Source of the DNA: an uncultured Erysipelotrichaceae bacterium | GTDB lineage: Bacteria; Bacillota_I; Bacilli_A; Erysipelotrichales; Erysipelotrichaceae | Length of the DNA stretch: 39,911 bases | Reading direction: 5' to 3' | Assembly: GCA_934725085.1 (NCBI GenBank) | Contig: CAKVAL010000015.1 | Location: 1-39,911 of the forward strand | In this document: in pieces, positions 32,135 through 39,911 of the stretch | How the letters are laid out: each line of letters opens with the position of its first letter | Numbering within the stretch: the stretch's first letter is position 1 | Notes under the pieces: model-generated | What the model saw: the letters and a program-made list of their open reading frames with translations, nothing else | Told to the model about the DNA's origin: nothing | The model's database searches: none | Position numbers and translations under genes: made by a program

Positions 32135-33390
32135 AACCGATAAGTGTTACGACACTTGTTAGATATTTAAAAAACAAATTAGATAGTGATGAAGCTTTAA
32201 GGAGTGTCCAAGTAAGCGGAGAACTATCTAATTTTCGTAAGACCAGTTCTGGTCATCTTTATTTCACATTAAAAGATGAAAATAGCGCTATAAGTTGTGT
32301 GATGTTTAAGTCCAAGGCTTATAGTCTTTCTTTTGTGCCTGAAAACGGAAACAAGGTCATTTGTAGTGGTTCTATTTCTATGTTTGAAGCATCAGGTTCT
32401 TTACAACTTTATGTCAATACTTTAAAGCTTGATGGAATTGGTGACTTATATCGTCAATATGAAGAATTAAAGAATAAATTATTTAATGAAGGTTTATTTG
32501 ATGAAGGTCATAAGATAAAAATACCAACCTTATATCCAAGTAAGGTAGCTGTTTTATGTGGTAAAGATTCGGCAGCTATGTCTGATATTAAGATTCAATT
32601 CAATAGACGTTGGCCTTTGTGTAAGGTGGATTATTATCCTGTTATTGTACAGGGCAGTGAAGCTCCTTCTTCAATGATTCAAGCCCTTATGTATGTTGAT
32701 ACATTGGACTATGAAATCATCGTACTAGCAAGAGGTGGTGGTTCTTTTGAAGACTTATTTTGTTTTAATGATGAAAGGCTTGTTAGAACTATCTATGATT
32801 TAAATACTTTTATTATTACAGGTGTTGGTCACCAACAAGACTTTACATTAGTTGATTTTGTAGCTGATAGTAGAGCTCCTACGCCAACTGGTGCTATTGA
32901 AATGATTACTCCTAATATTGATGATGTATTGGATTCAATTGATGATTTATCTTATAGACTAAATAAATCAATTAATTTATTAATAGCTAATAATAAGGAT
33001 AAACTAATACAATTATCTAATAATAAGTATTTCAAGGATCCTAGTTTACTTGTTGATAAAGTTTCTTTATTGTTGGATTACAAAATTGAAAGATTAAAAC
33101 GTTTTTCTAATAAATTAGATAATTATCAGTTACAAATCGATAAAGAGGTAGATAGAATGTCTCTATTAGTCGATATTAAGCTTAATATGAAGCGTAATGA
33201 GCTTGATAGATTAAATGGATTGCTGAAGGCATATTCATGTGAGAATACTTTAAAAAGGGGTTATGCTCTAGTTTATAAAGATAATAAACTGGTCTCAAAA
33301 GATGTAGATATCGATGATAAACTAGTAATAGAGACATATGATCAAATAATTGATACAAGAGTAGAGAAAGTGAGTAAGAAAAATGGCTAA
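32131..33390 (+). CDS. xseA: Exodeoxyribonuclease VII large subunit
   Basis: 419 residues. With XseB it degrades single-stranded DNA into oligonucleotides. OB-fold N-terminal domain (VSGELSNFRKTSSGHLYFTL, CVMFKSKAYSL), catalytic core with VAVLCGKDSAAMSDI, LARGGGSFEDLFCFNDERLV and ITGVGHQQDFTLVDFVADSR followed by APTPTGA, then a long charged coiled-coil region that wraps XseB (about 265-370). Slightly shorter than E. coli XseA, usual for Firmicutes. ATGA overlap with nusB and 8-bp overlap with xseB indicate coupled translation. Confidence 0.94.
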   Translation: MKPISVTTLVRYLKNKLDSDEALRSVQVSGELSNFRKTSSGHLYFTLKDENSAISCVMFKSKAYSLSFVPENGNKVICSGSISMFEASGSLQLYVNTLKLDGIGDLYRQYEELKNKLFNEGLFDEGHKIKIPTLYPSKVAVLCGKDSAAMSDIKIQFNRRWPLCKVDYYPVIVQGSEAPSSMIQALMYVDTLDYEIIVLARGGGSFEDLFCFNDERLVRTIYDLNTFIITGVGHQQDFTLVDFVADSRAPTPTGAIEMITPNIDDVLDSIDDLSYRLNKSINLLIANNKDKLIQLSNNKYFKDPSLLVDKVSLLLDYKIERLKRFSNKLDNYQLQIDKEVDRMSLLVDIKLNMKRNELDRLNGLLKAYSCENTLKRGYALVYKDNKLVSKDVDIDDKLVIETYDQIIDTRVEKVSKKNG

Positions 33391-33571
33391 GCTTAAATTT
33401 GAAGATAAGATGCAAAGACTTCAAGAGATAGTTGATCTTTTAGATTCTTCTGACATTGAATTAGATAAGTCTATTTCTTTATATAAAGAAGGACTTGAAT
33501 TATCTAAGGAACTTAAGGAACAATTGAGTGCTTATGAGGAAAAGATAGAGGAGCTAAAGAAGGATGAATAA
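33383..33571 (+). CDS. xseB: Exodeoxyribonuclease VII small subunit
   Basis: 62 residues, two helices: FEDKMQRLQEIVDLLDSSDI and the signature ELDKSISLYKEGLELSKELK. It binds the XseA coiled coil in multiple copies. Start ATG lies inside the xseA end, stop overlaps the ispA start by 8 bp. Standard size and place. Confidence 0.92.
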   Translation: MAKLKFEDKMQRLQEIVDLLDSSDIELDKSISLYKEGLELSKELKEQLSAYEEKIEELKKDE

Positions 33572-34391
33572 TTTTGAAGAATATTTAAGTCATAGTTTAG
33601 ATTGTTATAAGGATAATGTGATTAAAGAGGCGATGGCTTATTGTCTTGAGGGTGGTAAGCGTTTTAGACCTAATATCATGTTTTCAATTGTAAAAGGGTT
33701 TGGATTAGATGAGAGTGTTGCCTATGGTGCTGCTTGTGCTCTTGAATATATTCAAACTTATTCTTTAATTCATGATGATTTACCAGGTATGGACAATGAT
33801 GACTATCGTCGTGGCAAATTATCTTGTCATAAGAAGTTTGGTGAGGATATTGCGATTTTAACTGGTGATGCTTTGTTGAATCATGCTTTTTCAAAGATTT
33901 GTGAAGCAGATTATAGAAGTGATATTAAAGTTAATCTAATTGATGCTCTTGCTAAGTATGCAGGACTATTTGGGATGATCTATGGTCAATTGTTGGATGT
34001 AGAGAGTGAAAGTAGCGATAATAAGTCAAAAGAATTATTGTTTAAGATTCATGATAATAAGACAAGTGGCTTATTTAAGTATGCATGTATTGCGGCTATG
34101 TATTTGGGTGGTGCTACAAACTTAAAATATTTTGAATCATTAGGTTCAAAGTTAGGTATCATCTTTCAGCATCAAGATGATTTGTTCGATATTATCAAGT
34201 CAGAGGAAGAGACTGGTAAGTCTAATTCTGATTTAAGAAATGATAAGTTGACTGCTTTATCTTATATGTCAGTTGATGAATTAAAGGAATATATTGATTA
34301 TCTATTTAAGGATATCTATGATTATCTATCATGTGCAAATTTTGATACTAAGTATATAATAGAGATAATAGATAGAATGAAAAATCGATAG
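33564..34391 (+). CDS. ispA: Polyprenyl (farnesyl/geranyl) diphosphate synthase
   Basis: 275 residues. Condenses IPP with allylic diphosphates for undecaprenyl and quinone precursors. First Asp-rich motif DDLPGMDND (D71, D72, D77) with upstream EGGKRFRPNI at 29-38, second motif FQHQDDLFD near 200; KTSGLFKYACIAA lies between. The short spacing DDxxxxD is typical of bacterial FPP synthases. Ends 1 bp before dxs. Slightly shorter than the usual ~290 residues; the C-terminus after the KLTALSYM motif is reduced but all catalytic motifs are present. Confidence 0.92.
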   Translation: MNNFEEYLSHSLDCYKDNVIKEAMAYCLEGGKRFRPNIMFSIVKGFGLDESVAYGAACALEYIQTYSLIHDDLPGMDNDDYRRGKLSCHKKFGEDIAILTGDALLNHAFSKICEADYRSDIKVNLIDALAKYAGLFGMIYGQLLDVESESSDNKSKELLFKIHDNKTSGLFKYACIAAMYLGGATNLKYFESLGSKLGIIFQHQDDLFDIIKSEEETGKSNSDLRNDKLTALSYMSVDELKEYIDYLFKDIYDYLSCANFDTKYIIEIIDRMKNR

Positions 34392-34392
34392 T

Positions 34393-36249
34393 ATGGATAT
34401 TAAGGAAATTAAAAATTCTGAATTTGTAAAAACTTTAAATACAAATCAATTAAATGAACTTGCAAGCGACATAAGAGCTTTTTTGTTGGATTCTGTTTCT
34501 AAAACAGGAGGCCATCTTTCTAGTAATCTTGGAGTTGTAGAACTTACAATTGCCATGCATTATGTTTTTGATTGTGAAAAAGATAAGTTCTTATTCGATG
34601 TTGGTCACCAATCTTATATACATAAGATTTTAACTGGTAGGGCTAAGGACTTTGATACTTTAAGACAATTTGGTGGTTTAGCAGGTTTTCAAAGGAGAAA
34701 TGAATCTAAATATGATTGTTTTGAGGCAGGACATTCAAGTACCGCTCTTTCGACGGCCTTAGGTATGGCAATCGCCAGGGATATTAAACATGAAGATTTT
34801 TGCGTGGTTCCTGTGGTTGGTGATGCTGCATTACAATCTGGTTTATCACTTGAAGCTTTAAATCAAATAGGCGATTTAAAGTCTAAGGTAATTATTGTCT
34901 TTAATGATAATAATATGTCTATTTCTAAGAATGTTGGTGCTTTAAGTAAGGCTTTTTCAAATCTTAGAAGTAATCAAGAATATATACAGGTAAAGGATGA
35001 CGTTAAGTCGTTCTTGAATACTAAGAAGAATGGTAATGTCTTTATTGAGGTTATTAAAAATATCAAAGAATCTATTAAGGATAAGGTTATTGATTCTGGC
35101 ATTTTTGAAGGCTTTAATATTGATTATATTGGTCCTGTTGATGGCCATAATATTAAAGATTTAATCAATGTTTTCGAGGCTGCTAAGAAAAAGGATGGAC
35201 CTATAGTAATTCATGTAGTTACTAAAAAGGGTAAGGGTTATAAACCTGCTGAAGAAGATAAGAATGGTAAGTGGCATGGTGTTGGTAAGTTTGATGTAAA
35301 GACTGGTGAGATGTTGTCTTCTATTCCTGAAAATTATAAGACTTATTCACAAATTGTAGCTGATAAGGTCTTGGAAATTATGGATAGAGATGAAAAAGTT
35401 ACCGCTATTACACCTGCGATGATTTCAGGATCTTGTATGAATAATATGTTTGCGAAATATCCAAAGAGATGTTTTGATGTAGGTATAGCCGAAGACCATG
35501 CGATTACTTTTGCGTGTGGTATGGCACTTGAGGGTTTAAGACCTTTTGTGTCTGTTTATTCTAGTTTCTTACAAAGAGCCTATGATCAACTTAATCATGA
35601 TGTCTGTAGAATGAATTTGCCTGTGGTGATAGGAGTGGATAGATGTTCGATTATTGGTGAAGATGGCGATTCTCATCAGGGCGTTTTTGATATCTCATAT
35701 ATGAATTCTTTACCTAATATGGTTATTGCGGAAGGTAAGAATAGCAGCCAGATAGAAGCTCTTCTTGATTTAGCCTTTAGTCAAACTAGTCCTTTTGCGA
35801 TTAGATATCCTAGGGGTTCTATTGAATATAATTGTGACTGTAAATGCGATGTTAGCCTAGGAAAATGGGAATTTGTCGTCAATAATATAGATAGTAAGGT
35901 AAGTATCATTACTTATGGTAATGATGTTTGTAAGATTGAGAAGGATATTAATGATAATCATCTTCCTTATAATCTTATTAATGCCTTATTTATCAAGCCC
36001 ATTGATGAAGAATTGTTAGTGAGCATTGGCAAACTTAATAAGCCGATTGTGGTGTATACTAATGATATTATTAAGGGTGGTTTGGGTGATTCTATCTTAG
36101 AATGTTTAAATAAGAATCATATAAATGTTCCTGTTTACATCTTGGGTGTTGATGATATTTATGTTAAGCATGGTAGTGTATTGAAGGTTAAGGAAAGTTT
36201 AGGATTAGATCTAAATAGTTTGTATCATTTTATTGAAAGTATATGTTAA
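34393..36249 (+). CDS. dxs: 1-deoxy-D-xylulose-5-phosphate synthase
   Basis: 618 residues. Thiamine-diphosphate enzyme that joins pyruvate and glyceraldehyde 3-phosphate at the start of the MEP isoprenoid pathway. GGHLSSNLGVVELTIAMHYV and FDVGHQSYIHKILTGR near the N-terminus, VVGDAALQSGLSLEALNQIG with FNDNNMSIS (the GDG...N cofactor motif, here GDA), and VGIAEDHAITFACGMALEGL with catalytic Glu near 367. The transketolase C-terminal domain follows. The interdomain region is a little compact against ~620-635 residues. ATG is 1 bp after ispA, so the two isoprenoid steps are co-translated. Confidence 0.93.
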   Translation: MDIKEIKNSEFVKTLNTNQLNELASDIRAFLLDSVSKTGGHLSSNLGVVELTIAMHYVFDCEKDKFLFDVGHQSYIHKILTGRAKDFDTLRQFGGLAGFQRRNESKYDCFEAGHSSTALSTALGMAIARDIKHEDFCVVPVVGDAALQSGLSLEALNQIGDLKSKVIIVFNDNNMSISKNVGALSKAFSNLRSNQEYIQVKDDVKSFLNTKKNGNVFIEVIKNIKESIKDKVIDSGIFEGFNIDYIGPVDGHNIKDLINVFEAAKKKDGPIVIHVVTKKGKGYKPAEEDKNGKWHGVGKFDVKTGEMLSSIPENYKTYSQIVADKVLEIMDRDEKVTAITPAMISGSCMNNMFAKYPKRCFDVGIAEDHAITFACGMALEGLRPFVSVYSSFLQRAYDQLNHDVCRMNLPVVIGVDRCSIIGEDGDSHQGVFDISYMNSLPNMVIAEGKNSSQIEALLDLAFSQTSPFAIRYPRGSIEYNCDCKCDVSLGKWEFVVNNIDSKVSIITYGNDVCKIEKDINDNHLPYNLINALFIKPIDEELLVSIGKLNKPIVVYTNDIIKGGLGDSILECLNKNHINVPVYILGVDDIYVKHGSVLKVKESLGLDLNSLYHFIESIC

Positions 36250-37895
36250 GAAGTCTTAGGATTAAGAATTTTGCGATTATTGATGATGTTTCAATTGAAT
36301 TTGAAAAAGGTTTTAATGTCTTCACTGGCGAAACTGGTGCTGGTAAGTCGATTATAGTTAACGCATTATCTTATTTATTTAAGGGACGTAGTGATTCATC
36401 TTTGGTTAGAAATGGTTTTGATAAGGCTATTATTGAAGGCGTTTTTGAACTTGATGATGAGAATATTAAGAATAAATTAAATGACCAGGATATTGATTAT
36501 GATGGTCTTTTAATTGTCAAAAGAGTTATTGGCAAGGATAATCGTAATTCGATTAAGGTTAATGAATCTTCGGTTACATTAAATTTCTTACAAGATTTAT
36601 TAAGTTCTTATGTTGATATTCATTCACAAAGAGATTCTCAATTATTGTTTGAAAAGAAGAATCAAGGACTTGTTTTTGATAAGTATTGTGGTCTTTCTTT
36701 TGATGAGTATAAAGAAGCTTATAATGCTTATTTAAAGGTATTAGCTGAATATGATGACTTACTCAATAATACTTATAATGAAAGAGATATTGAGTTCTTT
36801 AAGTATGATTTAGAGGAACTAGAGAAGGCTGATTTAAGGCTTGATGAGGTAGAAGAACTAGAAGAGCTTGAGAAGAAACTTAAGGATAAAGAGAAGTATA
36901 CTTCTCTGTTGGATAAATCATTGTCTATTTATAATGATGATGGTGGTTTGAAAGAGAACTTCTATGAATTAATTAATTGTTTAAATATAGATGATGATTC
37001 AATCATTAATATAAAGGAACAATTAAATGATTTATATTATAGTTTAGATGAGCAGATGAATAAGCTTGATAAGTTTTATGCCTCTTTAAATGATGAAGAT
37101 TATAATTTGGAATCGATTGAAGAAAGATTATATACTTATTCTAAATTATCTCGTAAACACAAGATGGATACTAAGGGTTTACTTGTCTTATTAGATGATT
37201 TAAGAGCTAAGATAGCTTCTTTTGAGGATAGAGATAGAGTTTTAGCTGAAAAGAAGAATGAACTTGATAAGGCCTATAATAAGGCATTTGAATTGGCTAA
37301 AGAAATTTCAAATATTAGAAAGAATAAGGCAAAAGATTTAAGTAAAGCTATTAAACAAGAGACAAGTGATTTGTTATTAGATAACTGTATTTTTGAGGTT
37401 AATATCACTAATAAGGACTTGAGTCCTACAGGTATTGATGATGTTGAATTTTTAATTGCGATGAATAAGGGTGAAACTTTAAAACCACTTAAAAATGTTG
37501 CATCAGGTGGTGAAATGTCACGTCTTTTATTAGCACTTAAGGCTGTCTTTATTAGGTTGAGTAATACTGATTTATTGATACTTGATGAAATCGATACCGG
37601 TGTTAGTGGTAAGGCTGGTAAGTTGATTGGAAGAAAGATTGCGAAAATTGCGAAAAACTGTCAAGTATTATGTATTTCACACTTATCAATGGTAGCTGCT
37701 TATGCCAATAGTCACTACTATATTTATAAAGAAGATGATGCAGATAAGACTTGTACAAGAATAAAGAAGTTGGATGAAGATGGCATTATTAGAGAACTTG
37801 CGAATATTTCAAATTCTGTAGTTGATGATAATTCATTGGCTGCCGCAAGAGACTTGTATAATTTGGCTAAATCGGAAAGGAATGATTGCTTATGA
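36243..37895 (+). CDS. recN: DNA repair protein RecN (SMC-like ATPase)
   Basis: 550 residues. Acts early in double-strand break repair. Head domain with LRIKNFAIIDDVSIEFEKGF and Walker A GETGAGKSII (31-40), long charged coiled-coil arms (about 155-345) with a central break, then VASGGEMSRLLLALKAVF (signature) and Walker B LLILDEIDTGVSG followed by CISHLSMVAAYANSHYYIYK. ATG overlaps dxs by 7 bp. In many Firmicutes tlyA and ahrC/argR sit between dxs and recN; both are missing here. Confidence 0.94.
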   Translation: MLRSLRIKNFAIIDDVSIEFEKGFNVFTGETGAGKSIIVNALSYLFKGRSDSSLVRNGFDKAIIEGVFELDDENIKNKLNDQDIDYDGLLIVKRVIGKDNRNSIKVNESSVTLNFLQDLLSSYVDIHSQRDSQLLFEKKNQGLVFDKYCGLSFDEYKEAYNAYLKVLAEYDDLLNNTYNERDIEFFKYDLEELEKADLRLDEVEELEELEKKLKDKEKYTSLLDKSLSIYNDDGGLKENFYELINCLNIDDDSIINIKEQLNDLYYSLDEQMNKLDKFYASLNDEDYNLESIEERLYTYSKLSRKHKMDTKGLLVLLDDLRAKIASFEDRDRVLAEKKNELDKAYNKAFELAKEISNIRKNKAKDLSKAIKQETSDLLLDNCIFEVNITNKDLSPTGIDDVEFLIAMNKGETLKPLKNVASGGEMSRLLLALKAVFIRLSNTDLLILDEIDTGVSGKAGKLIGRKIAKIAKNCQVLCISHLSMVAAYANSHYYIYKEDDADKTCTRIKKLDEDGIIRELANISNSVVDDNSLAAARDLYNLAKSERNDCL

Positions 37896-39073
37896 AAAGA
37901 ACGTTTGTGGTTGTAATTGACTCTTTAGGAGTTGGATATGAAGAAAAGAGCAAGGATTATGGTGATGAGGGTGCTAATACTCTAGCTCATATTTTTGAGG
38001 CAACTGAAGGTAAATATAAGATTCCTAATCTTCAAAAGATGGGTTTATGTAATTTAGTTGATGTTAAGGGTAATCCTAAAATTTATAATCCAAGTGCGTA
38101 TTATGGAAAGTTAAAAGAGTCTTCTGTTGGTAAGGATACCATGACAGGACATTGGGAAATTATGGGTGTTTTAACTACTAAACCTGCTGTTACTTTTACT
38201 GATACTGGTTTCCCAAAGGATTTAGTTGATGAACTAGAAAGACTTACAGGCCATAAGTATATGGGTAATTATGCTGCTTCTGGTACTGAGATTATCAAGG
38301 ATTTAGGTGAAAGACAATTGGAAACTAAAGAGATGATTCTTTATACTTCTGCCGATTCTGTTTTACAGATTGCGGCCAATGAAGAATTATATGGCTTGGA
38401 TGAAATCTATAGAGTATGTCAAATCGCAAGAGATATGTGTTCTTCTAAGCCTGAGTGGATGGTTGGTAGAATTATCGCAAGACCATTTGTTGGAAAAACT
38501 GCAGATACTTTTGAAAGAACCAGCAATCGTCATGATTATGCCTTAAGTCCAAGTGATGTAACAGTTCTTGATGAAATGAAGGAAAAGGGCTTTGATGTTA
38601 TTTCTATTGGTAAGATTAACGATATCTTTAATACTATGGGTATTACAAGAGCTATTAAGTCTTCTTCTTCAGTTGAGGGTATGAAACAAACTATTGAAGT
38701 AGCTAAGGAAGACTTTAATGGCATTTGTTTCACTAATTTAGTTGACTTTGATGCGAAGTGGGGTCATCGTAGAAATCCAGAAGGTTATGCTAAGGAACTT
38801 GTTGCTTTTGATGAATTATTACCTGAATTGTTAGCTAATTTAAAGGATGATGATGTCTTATATATTACGGCTGATCATGGTAATGATCCAACTTGGAAGG
38901 GTAGTGATCATACAAGAGAGATGATTCCAGTTCTTATTTATTCAAAGAACTTTAAAGAGCCAAAGAATTTAGGCACTAAAGATTCATTTGCGTGCATTGG
39001 TGCAACTATTGCGGATGAATATGGCGTAGCTAAGCCTAAGATTGGTTCTTCATTAATTGATGAATTAAAATAA
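37892..39073 (+). CDS. deoB: Phosphopentomutase
   Basis: 393 residues from ATG 37892, which overlaps the recN stop as ATGA. A TTG 6 nt upstream has slightly better Shine-Dalgarno spacing (GGAAAGG), but the ATG gives the usual MKRTFVVVIDSLGVG start. Mn2+ enzyme interconverting ribose/deoxyribose 1- and 5-phosphates for nucleoside salvage. Motifs: DSLGVG (metal), GKDTMTGHWEIMGV (catalytic Thr region), RIIARPFVG, LVDFDAKWGHRRNPEGYA and the metal cluster TADHGNDPTWKGSDHTREMI. Last gene of the row; no obvious terminator directly after it other than the shared hairpin at 39148. Confidence 0.95.
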   Translation: MKRTFVVVIDSLGVGYEEKSKDYGDEGANTLAHIFEATEGKYKIPNLQKMGLCNLVDVKGNPKIYNPSAYYGKLKESSVGKDTMTGHWEIMGVLTTKPAVTFTDTGFPKDLVDELERLTGHKYMGNYAASGTEIIKDLGERQLETKEMILYTSADSVLQIAANEELYGLDEIYRVCQIARDMCSSKPEWMVGRIIARPFVGKTADTFERTSNRHDYALSPSDVTVLDEMKEKGFDVISIGKINDIFNTMGITRAIKSSSSVEGMKQTIEVAKEDFNGICFTNLVDFDAKWGHRRNPEGYAKELVAFDELLPELLANLKDDDVLYITADHGNDPTWKGSDHTREMIPVLIYSKNFKEPKNLGTKDSFACIGATIADEYGVAKPKIGSSLIDELK

Positions 39074-39081
39074 TTTTGTAA

Positions 39082-39090
39082 TGTTATAAT
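39082..39090 (+). promoter_or_regulatory. Extended -10 promoter of the putative antitoxin RNA
   Basis: TGTTATAAT (TGn plus TATAAT), 8 bp after the deoB stop codon. Predicts a transcript start near 39097. Confidence 0.55.
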
Positions 39091-39096
39091 ATAGAC

Positions 39097-39196
39097 GTAA
39101 ATAAAGAAGCAACCGCGTAAAGGTTATTTCTGGATTTTATTTAAAGGATAAAAAGTAGCCCTCAAATTTACCAGATTCTAGGGTTACTTTTTATTT
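39097..39196 (+). ncRNA. Putative antisense antitoxin RNA
   Basis: About 100 nt from the extended -10 to the hairpin at 39148-39194. It contains no sizeable ORF. Its 3' ~50 nt are complementary to the end of the small toxin-like gene on the other strand, and its 5' part repeats the 5' end predicted for that gene's mRNA. Layout is like the txpA/ratA and bsrG/SR4 type I systems of Bacillus. Inferred from sequence only. Confidence 0.5.
39148..39194. terminator. Bidirectional terminator shared by the two convergent RNAs
   Basis: AAAAAGTAGCCCT (39150-39162) pairs with AGGGTTACTTTTT (39180-39192), 13 bp with one G-U pair in the plus RNA, around a 17-nt loop, flanked by A-run and T-run. It can serve deoB/antitoxin RNA on plus and the toxin mRNA on minus. 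The toxin stop codon (39186-39184) lies in the stem. Confidence 0.7.
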
Positions 39197-39273
39197 CCGT
39201 TATTCAATTTTATTAAGTCTATTATCACAGCCAAAGCTGTTAAAACAATCATAATTATTTCATAACTATTCAT
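39184..39273 (-). CDS. Small hydrophobic peptide, putative type I toxin
   Basis: 29 codons, too short for ordinary gene callers. The peptide begins MNSYEIIMIVLTALAVIIDL and ends IKLNNGNKK: one membrane helix with an acidic/aromatic N-terminus and basic C-terminus. That is the pattern of the TxpA/BsrG/BsrE and 'holin-like toxin' peptides (M-[ST]-x-[YF]-[EQ] then a helix, Lys tail). Shine-Dalgarno AGGAG (39286-39282) is 8 nt before the ATG. The mRNA would start near 39373, giving a ~100-nt structured leader that can form hairpins such as CAGGAT/ATCCTG. A convergent RNA with a shared terminator completes a type I toxin-antitoxin layout. Toxicity is inferred. Confidence 0.6.
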   Translation of the reverse strand: MNSYEIIMIVLTALAVIIDLIKLNNGNKK

Positions 39274-39379
39274 ACCGAATACTCCTATAATTAACAAATA
39301 AATCTATTAAAAACAGGATTTTCAGCATCCTGGCTCGCGCTGACCAGAAATAACCCTTACCTTTGCGGTTGCAGGTAAC

Positions 39380-39388
39380 ATTTTAACA
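39380..39388 (-). promoter_or_regulatory. Extended -10 promoter of the toxin-like gene
   Basis: On the minus strand TGTTAAAAT (TGn plus TAAAAT), matching the TGTTATAAT used for the opposite RNA. Predicts an mRNA start near 39373. Between here and 39546 I see one perfect DnaA-box-like 9-mer (39440-39448) and the promoter region of the next gene, nothing else. Confidence 0.5.
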
Positions 39389-39546
39389 TTCCTATGTTTT
39401 AAAAAATTCCCATCTTTTTCCCATTTGAGTGTTGATAAATGTGGATAACTTTTATATTTAAACGAATTTATATCTTTATCACAATACTAATATAATTTTG
39501 GTTTGATGATAAAATTTAATTAAAGAAGAAATAACAGGAGGACTTA

Positions 39547-39858
39547 ATGGATAAGCAATTGTTGAATGAAATGAATAACGCATATTATATACTTGAACTA
39601 AAAGAAGCCGAGATATTTCATGCACTATTTCATAGAATCTTTGATTTAGAATCAGGTTGGTATAGTGGCCATTATTATAAAGATAATAATAGTAAATGGT
39701 TTCTTACTTCTTATCCTATTCCTGTGATTGATGTAAGGGGTTTTTGTGATATTGAAATTGGCTTTGATAAGATTTCTATTTCTACAAAACTAAAACGAGA
39801 CAGAACTCTTACTTATTCATTTGAAAAGTTTGAGATGTATTTGTCAACCCAAAACTGA
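39547..39858 (+). pseudogene. Uncharacterised protein, 3' end probably replaced by an insertion element
   Basis: 103 residues as read. Shine-Dalgarno AGGAGG (39536-39541) is 5 nt before ATG, and an extended -10 TGATAAAAT (39507-39515) lies upstream. The protein is soluble, with AEIFHALFHRIFDLESGWYS and YSFEKFEMYL; I do not recognise a family with confidence. The last five codons (after MYL) fall in what looks like the terminal sequence of an insertion element starting at 39842, whose TGA supplies the stop. The native C-terminus is therefore probably lost. If the element call is wrong, this is simply a small hypothetical gene. Confidence 0.55.
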
Positions 39859-39911
39859 GCCACTTCATCAATTTAAAAATGAGCCACCTACCAATGATAT
39901 TAAATATGGTA
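39842..39911. mobile_element. Probable end of an IS21-type insertion sequence (partial)
   Basis: Begins TGTCAACCCAAAACTGAGCC and holds two spaced direct repeats, TGAGCCACTT (39856-39865) and TGAGCCACCT (39880-39889), 24 nt apart. Terminal TG plus multiple spaced internal repeats is the architecture of IS21-family ends, where the transposase IstA binds. The element continues beyond the window, so no transposase gene is seen. Confidence 0.45.

Larger units (their letters stand above)
39109..39372. repeat. Inverted copies flanking the toxin-like gene
   Basis: Copy 1 at 39109-39133 (plus: GCAACCGC...GGTTATTTCTGG) and copy 2 at 39344-39372 (minus, same ends with a 4-nt longer middle). Each copy lies at the predicted 5' end of one of the two convergent RNAs, so both RNAs would start with nearly the same sequence. 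Confidence 0.75.

Noticed and set aside
356..39073. Apparent frequent use of Ala codon GCG after T-ending codons (ATT GCG, TTT GCG)
   Set aside because: An impression from reading; no counts were made, and it may reflect ordinary codon-context bias.
39440..39448. Perfect DnaA-box 9-mer (TGTGGATAA) in the gap before the 39547 gene
   Set aside because: Only one perfect box is visible, with no dnaA, dnaN or clustered boxes, so a replication origin is not supported. It could be a stray or DnaA-titration site.

Overview
The window reads as the chromosome of a low-GC Firmicute. Strong AT bias, the Gram-positive operon orders (infC-rpmI-rplT; nusB-xseA-xseB-ispA-dxs-recN), TIGR03905 and DUF5662 family proteins and lipoprotein signal peptides suggest an Erysipelotrichia-like, probably gut-associated, organism. 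That placement is inference; no 16S gene is present. Genes are packed with many 4-26 bp overlaps, and three convergent pairs overlap inside their coding ends.

Layout. 1-2971: 5' end of a lipid kinase, facing away from an rdgB - Lit-like membrane protein - trmL - small membrane protein - phosphodiesterase row. 3039-4721: a lipoprotein serpin with a C-terminal SH3-like tail. 4718-19855: a rhamnoside-utilisation locus. A divergent AraC regulator faces, across a cre site, rhaB, a COG2407 (fucose/arabinose-type) isomerase, rhaD, a GPH-type sugar symporter, three glycosidases without signal peptides (GH3, GH78 rhamnosidase, GH43) and three membrane-anchored hydrolases (one SGNH, two alpha/beta). 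The simplest reading is that surface esterases trim acylated rhamnosides, the symporter imports them, cytoplasmic glycosidases release rhamnose, and isomerase, kinase and aldolase yield DHAP and lactaldehyde. 19847-21975 (minus): MgtC-like protein and CPA2 antiporter. 22098-22832: TraX family. 23111-24482: infC-rpmI-rplT with a leader/attenuator and a non-AUG infC start, then tRNA-Glu, facing gltX. 26095-31164: TSCPD protein, DUF885 lipoprotein peptidase, lspA, an RluD-family synthase, rhomboid protease, dCMP deaminase. 31769-39073: nusB-xseA-xseB-ispA-dxs-recN-deoB. 39080-39390: an uncalled small-peptide locus that looks like a type I toxin-antitoxin pair. 39547-end: a small gene running into what looks like an IS21-type element end.

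Most notable: (i) six genes have an ATG 6-7 nt after a good -10 hexamer and no Shine-Dalgarno, implying leaderless mRNAs, four of them as two back-to-back pairs; (ii) a 29-codon toxin-like peptide facing an antisense RNA, with a shared terminator and matching 5' ends; (iii) infC apparently starting at AUA; (iv) a GWGPFAFL membrane-proximal motif shared by two structurally unrelated hydrolases; (v) a rhamnose locus using a fucose/arabinose-type isomerase. I see no CRISPR array, prophage or obvious defence system. No searches or folding programs were run; family calls rest on motif recognition.
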